Origin: Ectobacillus funiculus
GTDB lineage: Bacteria; Bacillota; Bacilli; Bacillales; Bacillaceae_G
Reading direction: 5' to 3'
DNA length: 55,725 nucleotides
Assembly: GCF_004138295.1 (NCBI RefSeq)
Contig: NZ_SCFM01000043.1
Location: 1-55,725 of the forward strand
Made by a program: the position numbers and the translations under genes. Shown piece after piece: positions 43,060-50,850 of the stretch (positions are counted from its first letter, which is position 1; the number at the start of each line of letters is the position of its first letter). Under the pieces are notes generated by a model that had not been told where the DNA came from, searched no databases, and was given only the letters and a program-made list of their open reading frames with translations.

Positions 43060-43111
43060 ATCTCTCCCCCTATTGTTTATTACAGCAAACCCCTCTCATT
43101 CTGGAGAGGAA

Positions 43112-43264
43112 CTACTTGCAGAAAATATCATACAAAATATACAAGATAAGAATTCCTGCTATAATGCCACCACCAATAGTTGGAACACCGAAAAAAGTAC
43201 GATTAGCAAAGTCATCTGTTTGAATAGCACTTTTCTTCTGTTTTTTTTCCTTCTCTTTATCCAT
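43112..43264 (-). CDS. 50-residue membrane protein
   Basis: ATG at 43264 with AAGGGGTGGGG upstream. A basic N-terminus (DKEKEKKQKKSAIQTDDFAN) is followed by one glycine-rich helix (GVPTIGGGIIAGILILYILY) and a short DIFCK tail. It is the first gene of the unit that ends with the uridine kinase, 52 bases ahead of it. Function unknown. Confidence 0.65.
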   Translation of the reverse strand: MDKEKEKKQKKSAIQTDDFANRTFFGVPTIGGGIIAGILILYILYDIFCK

Positions 43265-43348
43265 CGAAACCCCACCCCTTTTTCCTAATTATACCATTCG
43301 GGAAAGGAGGAAAATTGTAGATTTTGAATGTATATTCCATACACATCA

Positions 43349-43377
43349 AGTTTACATAATAAATAATTATCGGAAGT
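43349..43377 (-). other. Dif-like site, 7-bp centre
   Basis: Arms AGTTTACATAA and TTATCGGAAGT around TAAATAA, preceded by GTATATTCCATACACATCA. One of the best matches to the Bacillus dif arms. Confidence 0.88.
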
Positions 43378-43576
43378 CAGCGATTTGTTTTCAATGTAAT
43401 CTTTTGGAGTAAAGTTTACATTCGTTTTGTTGTTTTTATTGATCTCTTCTTGTTTTTAGTGACACTTTGCAAATATCAAACAAAAGTATACATTCATTTC
43501 ATTGGTTTTATTGGGTTTCAAGAAGGGGATAATACACTCCCAAACACGAGATAATAATGTTTTGAGAGGTGGGATT

Positions 43577-44014
43577 ATGAGATTAAAATGGTTTTTTGTA
43601 GCTATAATTTTCATTCTTGGTTTTATCCTTTCAGGATTTGACAATAAAGAACCAGTTAAGATTTCTATTGTTTCAACTTCAGTAACTAAACAAGGACTTG
43701 GGTATGACATCAAATTAAAATTCATTCATTGTAATGAGCTTTGTAAAAACAATTTACATTTAAAGGTTAAACCTGGATTTGATTTAAAAAGTTTAATGCA
43801 ATCCAACGGCAGAGAACTATTGTTACTAAATGAATCCAAATATATAAAAGGTGATATTGGAAAGTATTATTTAGAGTATAAAATTAAAGAAAATGAACCT
43901 ATAAATGAAATAATTTTCTTTTCTAAATACGCAACCTTACTTGTGATGGACGGTTCAAAAGTAATTCAAAAAGTACCTCTAAAACAGTTTAGAGAGAAAA
44001 CCTTACCTTATTAA
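43577..44014 (+). CDS. Exported protein with a lipoprotein-like signal lacking the Cys
   Basis: About 145 residues from ATG 43577 (GAGAGGTGGGA upstream); the frame opens earlier at 43502 without a site. The signal peptide RLKWFFVAIIFILGFILSGF has the length and LSG ending of a lipobox, but Phe stands where Cys is expected. A TGT to TTT change would explain it. The mature part (KISIVSTSVTKQGLGYDIKL) looks beta-rich and has two Cys (CNELC). No family recognised. Confidence 0.6.
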   Translation: MRLKWFFVAIIFILGFILSGFDNKEPVKISIVSTSVTKQGLGYDIKLKFIHCNELCKNNLHLKVKPGFDLKSLMQSNGRELLLLNESKYIKGDIGKYYLEYKIKENEPINEIIFFSKYATLLVMDGSKVIQKVPLKQFREKTLPY

Positions 44015-44038
44015 CATTAATTTTATAAAAGCACAAAA

Positions 44039-44077
44039 AGAATCCCATTCCTTTTATAAGAAAAGAAGGGGATTTCT
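44039..44077 (-). terminator. Intrinsic terminator of the lipoprotein gene at 44111
   Basis: GAATCCC and GGGGATTTC with a long loop; the minus strand continues into CTTTTTGTGC. It may also stop the converging gene. Confidence 0.6.
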
Positions 44078-44110
44078 GCTTTTGTGGCAATATTTTTATT
44101 GTTTTAATTG

Positions 44111-44809
44111 TTAATTCGTCGGATAAAAATCTACCTTTTCATAAGAATTTGTCCTAGGATTGAATACCTCTCCTTTATTGTTGATTTTTCTATATCCAAA
44201 TTCATCTGCAATCACAAAATAATTATTTGGAGCAGGGTTACGAGATAAGAAAACCATGATTTCCGAGTTTTTATCTTTATCTTTATTAGCTTGGTGCTCA
44301 AGTTGATAAACAACTTTTTGAGATTCACGCTCTTGTTTAGAATATTGTTTTTGTCTATGAAGGATACCATTGCTATCAACTTTATCGGGTACTGGTGGGG
44401 CGTTATTCAGATAAGTATCCAGAGTCATTTCCCCTCCGTAATACACTATATCTATCCCATTTTTCATTTCTGAATCCGTCAGAGTTCCCTTTAGCAGTTT
44501 ATTTATTTTCATGTGTGACTCAGTTTCAATCGTACCATGGTCTACAAAGGATTTATTATCTTTCTCAAATTTCCCTACTAAAACAATATCCGCTTCTTGA
44601 TACATTGTGTAAACAGAGGCCACGGCTTTGGTATAATCCGCATAGGAAGACAGTGTAAATGCTGTTTTCATGCCTGCTGTTGTTCCGCTTATTGAAACGC
44701 TTTTAGACGTGGCTAGAGAATTGCTTGACTTCTTCTCATCCTGATTGGAGCAAGAAACTACACCCAACATCAGAACCGCTAAAACAGCAAATAAAATGCT
44801 CTTCTTCAA
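44111..44809 (-). CDS. Lipoprotein of unknown function
   Basis: 232 residues. The signal peptide ends in lipobox LGVVSC (Cys20), then a Ser-rich linker. The mature domain (QEADIVLVGKFEKDNKSFVD, HGTIETESHMKINKLLKGTL, EIMVFLSRNPAPNNYFVIAD) resembles the beta-barrel of small Bacillus surface lipoproteins of unknown role. GGGGGGC precedes the ATG. Single-gene unit upstream of the dif-like site at 44896. Confidence 0.75.
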   Translation of the reverse strand: MKKSILFAVLAVLMLGVVSCSNQDEKKSSNSLATSKSVSISGTTAGMKTAFTLSSYADYTKAVASVYTMYQEADIVLVGKFEKDNKSFVDHGTIETESHMKINKLLKGTLTDSEMKNGIDIVYYGGEMTLDTYLNNAPPVPDKVDSNGILHRQKQYSKQERESQKVVYQLEHQANKDKDKNSEIMVFLSRNPAPNNYFVIADEFGYRKINNKGEVFNPRTNSYEKVDFYPTN

Positions 44810-44895
44810 AAGAGCCCCCCTCTTTTTGTCCGCCTATTACTATAAGATTCACCAGTTATTAGGGCAATCCCTGTATGTGCCCCACATTCATGGCA

Positions 44896-44923
44896 AGTCA
44901 ACATAATGTGCGTTGTAGGAAGT
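44896..44923 (-). other. Dif-like site, 6-bp centre
   Basis: Arms AGTCAACATAA and TTGTAGGAAGT around TGTGCG. The XerC-like arm here is the closest to the known B. subtilis dif arm (TTCTAGGAAGT on this strand). Confidence 0.85.
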
Positions 44924-45064
44924 TAATTTATGCAAGAAATCCCCTAATATAGGGGTAGCGTCAGCAGTTTGGAAATTTACTGGCGGTACCCCATCTAAAA
45001 AAATTAATTCTTTTTAAAAATAAATAACATACATATATTTTGAGAATAAAGAAAGGGTGATTAA

Positions 45065-46810
45065 ATGAAAAGAAAAAAAGAAGAAAAGTCTTTTTATTAT
45101 AATCCGGGTAGCCATTATTTTGATCGGAAAAATAAAAAGTATATTGACTATATTGATTATATTGTGATTGGTGCAGGAACTGCCGGAGGAGTAATTGCAA
45201 AAAAATTAACGGATAACATGTCTACTTCTGTACTCGTTCTTGAAGCAGGGACTAATATGATAAACGAGCTAAGTGATCCTTCTCGTACAGGATCAGCTCT
45301 TTTAGCTTCTGATAATAGGCATTCGTTTAATATTTTTACTAAAACGGAACTAAACATTGGGCGTCAGCTTCGATTATCAGGTGGCAGAGCAATTGGGGGA
45401 AGTTCAGAACATAATGCCATGTATGCAGTACGTGGAAGTAGTAATCTATATGATGAGTGGGCAAAGCTCGTTGGACCTCAATGGAGTTATAACAATATTC
45501 TTTCTTTATTTAAAGAAAATGAGACATATACAGGAAACACACAAGAACCGAACGCACGTGGAACTCATGGTCCTATTTTTGTTAGACAACAAATAATTCC
45601 TGATGGTGGACTTATAGAGACTTTAGCTAAAGCAACATCAGATACTTTAGGTATCCCAATTGTCGAAGACTATAATACAGGCATAAGAGATTGTACATTT
45701 TTCAGATCACAATTTATGCACAAAGAAGTGAATGGAAAGTTCATTCGTTCATCTACTGCAACTGGATATTTAAATGAGAATATTGTCAAACAAGGAAATG
45801 AGTTCCGTCCAGATGAGTTTGGGATTAATAAGAGAAAGCTGTCCATTCTCGCAAAAACAACGGTGAATAAAATTCTTTTTCAAAAAAGAAAAGGAGTTCA
45901 CATTGCTGTTGGCGTTGAGTTTGTTAGGAATGGGGTATCAGAGAGAGCTTTAGCAAGAAAAGGAGTCATTGTTTCTGCGGGTAATTTTTCCTCTGTCATT
46001 TTACAACGTTCGGGAATTGGGAGATCAACTGATTTAGCTAAAGCAGGTATATCAACATTAGTAGAAAGTCCAAATGTTGGTCACAATTTTCAGTCTCACT
46101 TTTTTGTTGGGATCGGAATAGAAGTAGAAACACAACGACTTCTTGATGTAATAGACGCTGATCCAGATCAGCCTTTTCCATCTGGAGCTTTTAAAGGAGA
46201 AGATGGAGAAGGTCGCCGGCTTCAATTGTTTACGTCACCGCAACCAAGTTTTGTTCCTAATCAAGTTGTATTTATTAATAATTGGGGTTTTGATCGAGCA
46301 AAGCGGAGCAATATCATGAGTATTGGGATTGGCGACGTAAATCCAAAAAGCAGAGGGACGATTATGGTAGCACATAGCGATCCTGAAGCTTATCCATCGG
46401 TTAGCTTTAATCCGTTAGATAATCCAGATGATTTAAATTTTGTGGTGGATCAGTATATTGAGACTTTCAATATTATGAAGAGAGCTCGGGAAATAGATCC
46501 CGGTGGCATTTATAAGGTTGTATACCCACCTGAAAATATATTCGAATTAACTAATGAACAAGAAAAGCGAAGCCAGCTTGCCGATTATGCCAAGTCGTCT
46601 TACACTAATTTCGCTCATTTTGCAGGGCAATGTAAAATGGGTAGAAATATTCAAGAAGGTGTTGTTGATGGATTTTTGAATGTCTTTGGTACCCAAAATC
46701 TAAAAGTTGCTGACCTTTCCATCTCACCTATTATACCAGATGGTAATACTTCCATTCCAGCGCAGATGATTGGTTTAAATACTGTACGATTTATTCTAGA
46801 GGGCTCTTAA
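45065..46810 (+). CDS. GMC-family FAD-dependent oxidoreductase
   Basis: 581 residues. YIDYIVIGAGTAGGVIAKKL is the ADP-binding GxGxxG motif, RLSGGRAIGGSSEHNAMYAV is the first GMC signature, and the C-terminus has NFAHFAGQCKMG with the active-site His and IIPDGNTSIPAQMIGLNTVR. GMC enzymes oxidise alcohols, sugars or choline; the substrate is unknown. They are uncommon in Bacillaceae, and the gene stands alone between dif-like sites at 44896 and 47104, which suggests acquisition. AAAGGGTGATTAA precedes the ATG. Confidence 0.9.
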   Translation: MKRKKEEKSFYYNPGSHYFDRKNKKYIDYIDYIVIGAGTAGGVIAKKLTDNMSTSVLVLEAGTNMINELSDPSRTGSALLASDNRHSFNIFTKTELNIGRQLRLSGGRAIGGSSEHNAMYAVRGSSNLYDEWAKLVGPQWSYNNILSLFKENETYTGNTQEPNARGTHGPIFVRQQIIPDGGLIETLAKATSDTLGIPIVEDYNTGIRDCTFFRSQFMHKEVNGKFIRSSTATGYLNENIVKQGNEFRPDEFGINKRKLSILAKTTVNKILFQKRKGVHIAVGVEFVRNGVSERALARKGVIVSAGNFSSVILQRSGIGRSTDLAKAGISTLVESPNVGHNFQSHFFVGIGIEVETQRLLDVIDADPDQPFPSGAFKGEDGEGRRLQLFTSPQPSFVPNQVVFINNWGFDRAKRSNIMSIGIGDVNPKSRGTIMVAHSDPEAYPSVSFNPLDNPDDLNFVVDQYIETFNIMKRAREIDPGGIYKVVYPPENIFELTNEQEKRSQLADYAKSSYTNFAHFAGQCKMGRNIQEGVVDGFLNVFGTQNLKVADLSISPIIPDGNTSIPAQMIGLNTVRFILEGS

Positions 46811-47103
46811 CCATACATTCTAGATGATAAATTTGATGATGATGATTCTGAACATCATTAATGATAAGAATAAAATATTAATAGAAAAGAAGCTATTTTT
46901 GTGAAATGTGTCTGACACAATGGTTGGTCTAATAAAGATCAATTAATTGTTTAAGCAAATAGCAAATAACAAATAACTTCGGTACAATGTGATGCATCTC
47001 TTAAAGTAAATGTAGAAAAACTCCTGTTTGGGCAACGTTTTCTTCAAGAGGGGATTTATGGAAAAAAGGACAAGTCTTTTTCCTGTATATCCTATACATA
47101 TTC

Positions 47104-47132
47104 AGTTAACATAATTCCACATTATCGGAGGT
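47104..47132 (-). other. Dif-like site, 7-bp centre
   Basis: Arms AGTTAACATAA and TTATCGGAGGT around TTCCACA, with shoulders GTATATCCTATACATATTC (left) and CAATATATCTCATACACTAT (right). Confidence 0.85.
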
Positions 47133-47153
47133 CAATATATCTCATACACTATA

Positions 47154-47182
47154 AAACCCCCTTCAGAAAGTCTGAAGGGGGT
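47154..47182 (-). terminator. Intrinsic terminator of the chr operon
   Basis: AACCCCCTTCAG and CTGAAGGGGGTT; the minus strand continues TTTTATAG. Confidence 0.88.
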
Positions 47183-47185
47183 TCT

Positions 47186-47213
47186 TGTTCACATAATCAT
47201 TGTTCTCGGCAAT
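47186..47213 (-). other. Dif-like site, 6-bp centre
   Basis: Arms TGTTCACATAA and TTCTCGGCAAT around TCATTG, 32 bases from the chrB stop. Confidence 0.72.
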
Positions 47214-47245
47214 ACAAGTAACACATTTCTAGTTTTTAATGAATT

Positions 47246-47659
47246 TTATTTTACTGATAATTGAGCATATAATGCTTCAAAAATTAAACTACCTCTTTCT
47301 AATGCTGTTATATCATCAGGGCTTGCTAATCGAATTCCATCGCATATAAAATCAAGTCCTGGTGCAACTGGCTCCAAAGATACTTCCTGTACAATATCCG
47401 CTTCGTCTACAATGAGAGCAATTTGTTCCAGTATTGGGTCTTTGACCTCAAACTCTCGCAACATTGTATGGAATGTGCAATGACCCTTTCGATGAGAAAG
47501 ACGAACACCAGGAATATCAAAGGGTTCTGCCCCCTCTGGGAATGGCTTTTGACCTACTGGAATAAATAAAAATTCTGCTTCGGAATCAATCCATTTTCTG
47601 ATAAGCCATGCACAAGCCATCCTGTCTACTCCAACGTTTTCCCAAGTAACCCACTTCAT
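47246..47659 (-). CDS. chrB: Chromate resistance protein ChrB, C-terminal domain as separate gene
   Basis: 137 residues. KWVTWENVGVDRMACAWLIR and FLFIPVGQKPFPEGAEPFDI, SHRKGHCTFHTMLREF, VDEADIVQEVSLEPVAPGLD are the ChrB C-terminal signatures (putative metal ligands H, C, H, D). In most bacteria this domain is fused behind the domain encoded just upstream. Here ATGA overlaps the upstream stop, so the two halves are translationally coupled. It has been proposed to reduce or sense chromate. Confidence 0.88.
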   Translation of the reverse strand: MKWVTWENVGVDRMACAWLIRKWIDSEAEFLFIPVGQKPFPEGAEPFDIPGVRLSHRKGHCTFHTMLREFEVKDPILEQIALIVDEADIVQEVSLEPVAPGLDFICDGIRLASPDDITALERGSLIFEALYAQLSVK

Positions 47660-48090
47660 CCATGTATTCCTCCTCTGGCAATTTGTAATTCTTCCAATAC
47701 ACGTTTTCCTAGGGGAGATTGGAAATAATCCTTTACTTTCACCTGCTGATATTTTTTAGAAAGAGAAATAAGGTCTACTTCTTCTTTCTTCAATTCTTCT
47801 AAAATTTCCTCATACTCCTTATCTACTTGGAATAAAAATTCTTTTATGATACATTCTTCATTCATTCCCAAGACAAGCTGTGACTCCCATAGACTGGCTT
47901 CCCCTCCCAGTTCTTGAATTTCAACAGTTAACCATTGAAATTGTTCCTTTGTTTTCGGATGGGATGGAAGACACCAGACAGAATCATGAAGAAGAACGGC
48001 GCCGAGTTTCTTCAGTTTTCTCCATACATACACACGTATTTTACTTGGATTGCGTGGAATCTTATACACCAAATGCAACCATTCCTGCAT
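47656..48090 (-). CDS. chrB: Chromate resistance protein ChrB, N-terminal domain as separate gene
   Basis: 144 residues. WLHLVYKIPRNPSKIRVYVW, RKLKKLGAVLLHDSVWCLPS is the PaaX-like N-terminal domain of ChrB, and the C-terminal half is a charged helix. The domain is thought to give ChrB its DNA-binding and regulatory function. The gene lies 18 bases behind chrA and overlaps the C-terminal half gene by 4 bases. Inverted repeats upstream of chrA are candidate targets. Confidence 0.85.
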   Translation of the reverse strand: MQEWLHLVYKIPRNPSKIRVYVWRKLKKLGAVLLHDSVWCLPSHPKTKEQFQWLTVEIQELGGEASLWESQLVLGMNEECIIKEFLFQVDKEYEEILEELKKEEVDLISLSKKYQQVKVKDYFQSPLGKRVLEELQIARGGIHG

Positions 48091-48108
48091 GAATCCATCT
48101 CCTAACTT

Positions 48109-49305
48109 TTAATGCATCATTGGGTACACAATTAATCCAATAATAGCTGCTACAAGAATAATAATCGGTTCCGAAGCTTTCTTACTCTTCCATAGAATTC
48201 CTAACGTGATAAGGGCTAACAACGCCGTAGGAATATCGATGATAGACCGTTTCCCCAATACAATTACTGCACCACTAATGGCTCCGGTTGCAGCAGCTGT
48301 AACACCATTTACAAAAGCATTAATTCCAGGAACTTTTCCGTATTTTTTAAAGAAAGGTGCAGGAATAATTGTTAATAAATAGCACGGAAGAAAGGTAGCC
48401 AAAGCTGCAACAGTTGCTCCTGAAAATCCGGCTACTAAGTACCCTATGAACCCTGTTGTAATAACAACAGGACCCGGTGTAATCATTGCCACAGCGACCG
48501 CATCAAGGAACTGTTGGGCATTCAACCAAGCGTGTTCTTTAACAGTACCTCCATATAGAAAAGGAACAATGGCAAGACCGCTACCAAAAACAAATGCTCC
48601 TGCCTTTGTAAAGAAGGTGAATATGTTCCATAGAACACCTGTATTTGAAGGTATTGTGGCTCCCAGCAGTACAGTAAGCGAAAATGGTTCAAGAATGCTT
48701 AATTTTGTTTTTTTCCATAATCCCTTTGGAGGCGATTTTACTAACCAATATAAAATACCAGATCCCAAAAATAACAAAATATTTTCTGTCTCGGTAAGAA
48801 CTGTTACTGTACCGGCAATAAAAAAGATAATCCAAAGCAACCAATCTTTGCCGATTGTTTTGGTAGTTAATTTGTAAGCACTAAAAGCAACAATTCCAAT
48901 TACACTGGCACCTACTGCATAAAAAACAGCTTGCATCCAAGTTAAGCCGCCGAATTTTACATATGCCCAACCTAAAGCAACAACCATTACAAATGAAGGA
49001 ATAACAAATGCAATTGCTACTAATGTCGCTCCAAGTAGTCGGTAGTGAACATAACCTAAATAAATAGCTAATTGTGCGGCCAAGGGACCAGGAGCAAGTT
49101 GTGAAAGAGCAAGACCATCCTTATAGTCCTCTTCTGAAATCCAACCTCGTTTCTCCACTAAGTCTCGATACATATAACCTGTTAAGGCGACAGGTCCTCC
49201 AAAACCAACAGTACCCAACTTTAAAAAGTATACAATCATTTGCCAAAGTGAGTAAGTTGCAGTTTGAGTTTCATTTTTTAACTTTGCTTTTGAAAAATCA
49301 CTCAT
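48109..49305 (-). CDS. chrA: Chromate transporter ChrA
   Basis: 398 residues, the long bidomain CHR form with two homologous halves. First half: KLGTVGFGGPVALTGYMYRD, DGLALSQLAPGPLAAQLAIY. Second half: KAGAFVFGSGLAIVPFLYGG, DAVAVAMITPGPVVITTGFI. It exports chromate across the cytoplasmic membrane. It heads the chrA-chrB operon, with AGGAGAAGG before the ATG. Candidate operators at 49322 and 49385. Confidence 0.94.
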   Translation of the reverse strand: MSDFSKAKLKNETQTATYSLWQMIVYFLKLGTVGFGGPVALTGYMYRDLVEKRGWISEEDYKDGLALSQLAPGPLAAQLAIYLGYVHYRLLGATLVAIAFVIPSFVMVVALGWAYVKFGGLTWMQAVFYAVGASVIGIVAFSAYKLTTKTIGKDWLLWIIFFIAGTVTVLTETENILLFLGSGILYWLVKSPPKGLWKKTKLSILEPFSLTVLLGATIPSNTGVLWNIFTFFTKAGAFVFGSGLAIVPFLYGGTVKEHAWLNAQQFLDAVAVAMITPGPVVITTGFIGYLVAGFSGATVAALATFLPCYLLTIIPAPFFKKYGKVPGINAFVNGVTAAATGAISGAVIVLGKRSIIDIPTALLALITLGILWKSKKASEPIIILVAAIIGLIVYPMMH

Positions 49306-49321
49306 TCCTTCTCCTCCTAAA

Positions 49322-49337
49322 AGTAATACTGGTTACA
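49322..49337. promoter_or_regulatory. Candidate chr operator, proximal
   Basis: AGTAAT-ACTG-GTTACA shares the right half and spacer with the perfect repeat at 49385, exactly 63 bases away. Confidence 0.5.
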
Positions 49338-49384
49338 TTTATAAACACATTGTATGTCATAATAGGAAATATTAGAAGATTTTT

Positions 49385-49400
49385 TGTAACACTGGTTACA
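49385..49400. promoter_or_regulatory. Candidate chr operator, distal
   Basis: TGTAAC-ACTG-GTTACA is a perfect inverted repeat 80 bases upstream of chrA. Confidence 0.6.
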
Positions 49401-49450
49401 TTTTAAGTTTGTTAATTGAATAAAATATAATGAATACTGTATACATGTGA

Positions 49451-49479
49451 GATTGACATAACTCGTTATTATCGGGGGT
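49451..49479 (-). other. Dif-like site, 7-bp centre
   Basis: Arms GATTGACATAA and TTATCGGGGGT around CTCGTTA; left shoulder GTATACATGTGA. Confidence 0.72.
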
Positions 49480-49501
49480 CATTGGATTTAGGAGCCTACC
49501 A

Positions 49502-49532
49502 AAAAACCCTTCAGTTAAACTACCTGAAGGGC
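49502..49532 (-). terminator. Intrinsic terminator of the DUF1259 gene
   Basis: CCCTTCAG and CTGAAGGG; the minus strand continues TTTTTTGGTAGG. Confidence 0.85.
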
Positions 49533-49537
49533 TGTTG

Positions 49538-49565
49538 AGTTCACACAATTTATGTTTTTGAAAGT
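49538..49565 (-). other. Dif-like site, 6-bp centre, overlapping a coding end
   Basis: Arms AGTTCACACAA and TTTTTGAAAGT around TTTATG. It contains the last codons and stop of the DUF1259 gene. Confidence 0.6.
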
Positions 49566-50536
49566 ATAAGTAATGTGCTTCTAGTTTTTATTGAATTTGT
49601 ATTTTCAATAGCTTCTCGTAGTCCCTTTGCCAGTTTTATTGCATCATCATTTGCCCAAAAATGTAAGAAGAACAAGCGTGGTTTTTCATACAACATATGG
49701 TTATGCAATGCTGTTACTTGAATATTATGTTTCCTTAAAGTACGTATAACAGAATTGACTTCTTTTGCCGTTAATACAAAATCTCCTGTAATGGCGGCTT
49801 TCCCTTTGTCAGTTGGCTGGAAGTTAATTGCTGTTGCAATTCCCATAGAAGGGGGGATAATCATGCCTTGATCAGTGATATCTTCAACACGTGGAAAACT
49901 TATTTTATAGATGCCGTTACTGACAATTCCTTTTTTACCAAAAATATTGTCCAACTGTTCTTTTTCTAATTCGAATTTCCCAGTTGAAGGAGATGGACTG
50001 TCTTTTAATGGAGTATTTGACTTGATTAAAGCGGAATGAAGTTTTTTTGCTAAACCGACTATTTCTCCATGCCCTTGTATATGCATATACATAATACGGG
50101 GTGACTCGCCTAGTAGGTGATTATGCAAAGCAGTTACTTCTATTCCGTTGTTTATCAATTCGTTCATCACGGGATTAACCTCATCTTCGGTAAGAACAAG
50201 ATCACCCATTACCATTCCCCCATCGTGTACTTCCTTAAATGCAAGCCAAGACCCAAGTACAAAAGAAGGATGTAAGAGGATATCACTCACTTTAATTTCT
50301 AGGTCTGTTCTTGGGAGGCTAATGTAATAAACGTTTCCTGTTTTTATTTCTCCACTTTTTCCGATTACTTTTTCAATCGCTTGCCAATTACTTTGTTGAG
50401 AAACATGAGCCATAGTAGGTATTTGGGGATTTGTTTTCATTTCAATTCTCGAATTATTGTTTAACAGAATGTTTCCAACAATAATTAATACTGAAGCTAG
50501 AAATAAGCCTATCATGATTTTATTTTTATGAAACAT
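49550..50536 (-). CDS. DUF1259 (LppY/LpqO-like) exported protein
   Basis: 328 residues. An N-terminal signal/membrane anchor (IMIGLFLASVLIIVGNILLN) is followed by two homologous domains of about 130 residues. Each ends with the same motif, VTALHNHLLGESPRIMYMHI and VTALHNHMLYEKPRLFFLHF. Tandem DUF1259 proteins are found near chromate-resistance genes in Bacillaceae, as here, but their function is unknown; the repeated HNH and HxxxH-type His could bind metal. Its last codons lie inside a dif-like site. Confidence 0.85.
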   Translation of the reverse strand: MFHKNKIMIGLFLASVLIIVGNILLNNNSRIEMKTNPQIPTMAHVSQQSNWQAIEKVIGKSGEIKTGNVYYISLPRTDLEIKVSDILLHPSFVLGSWLAFKEVHDGGMVMGDLVLTEDEVNPVMNELINNGIEVTALHNHLLGESPRIMYMHIQGHGEIVGLAKKLHSALIKSNTPLKDSPSPSTGKFELEKEQLDNIFGKKGIVSNGIYKISFPRVEDITDQGMIIPPSMGIATAINFQPTDKGKAAITGDFVLTAKEVNSVIRTLRKHNIQVTALHNHMLYEKPRLFFLHFWANDDAIKLAKGLREAIENTNSIKTRSTLLILSKT

Positions 50537-50692
50537 CGTAAAACCGCCTCTGTTTATAGAATTTTTTACTTATTTTTACAAAAAAATCCTAAAGTTATTC
50601 TTTTTTAAAAGGGGGTCCCGATGTCAAAATTCAAATTTTATACGCTAATACAGTTTCTAGAAGGAACTCCCTGCTGTTCCTACGCTAAGAAA

Positions 50693-50716
50693 CAAAAACA
50701 GCCCCAAACGGGGCTA
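50693..50716 (-). terminator. Intrinsic terminator next to a dif-like site
   Basis: AGCCCC-AAAC-GGGGCT; the minus strand continues TGTTTTTG. The preceding block CCCTGCTGTTCCTACGC resembles that at 17979. Confidence 0.75.
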
Positions 50717-50719
50717 TCT

Positions 50720-50747
50720 TGTTCATATAAGATTCGTTCCAGGAATT
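50720..50747 (-). other. Dif-like site, 6-bp centre
   Basis: Arms TGTTCATATAA and TTCCAGGAATT around GATTCG, followed by the shoulder CAATACATCTAG. Confidence 0.65.
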
Positions 50748-50767
50748 CAATACATCTAGTATTTTAT

Positions 50768-50806
50768 AAAAAATCCCTTCAGATCGTTTACTGAAGGGAT
50801 TTTTTA
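50768..50806. terminator. Terminator of the MATE operon
   Basis: AAAAAATCCCTTCAG and CTGAAGGGATTTTTT: a strong bidirectional terminator. Confidence 0.9.
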
Positions 50807-50850
50807 CTGCTATTGGAGGTTCCTTGTTTAATCATTATGGTTACGTTGTA

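Larger units (their letters stand above)
46811..47245. other. Intergenic region holding a pair of dif-like sites
   Basis: First about 270 bases AT-rich without features; then site, terminator, site (47104-47213). No ORF. Confidence 0.6.
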
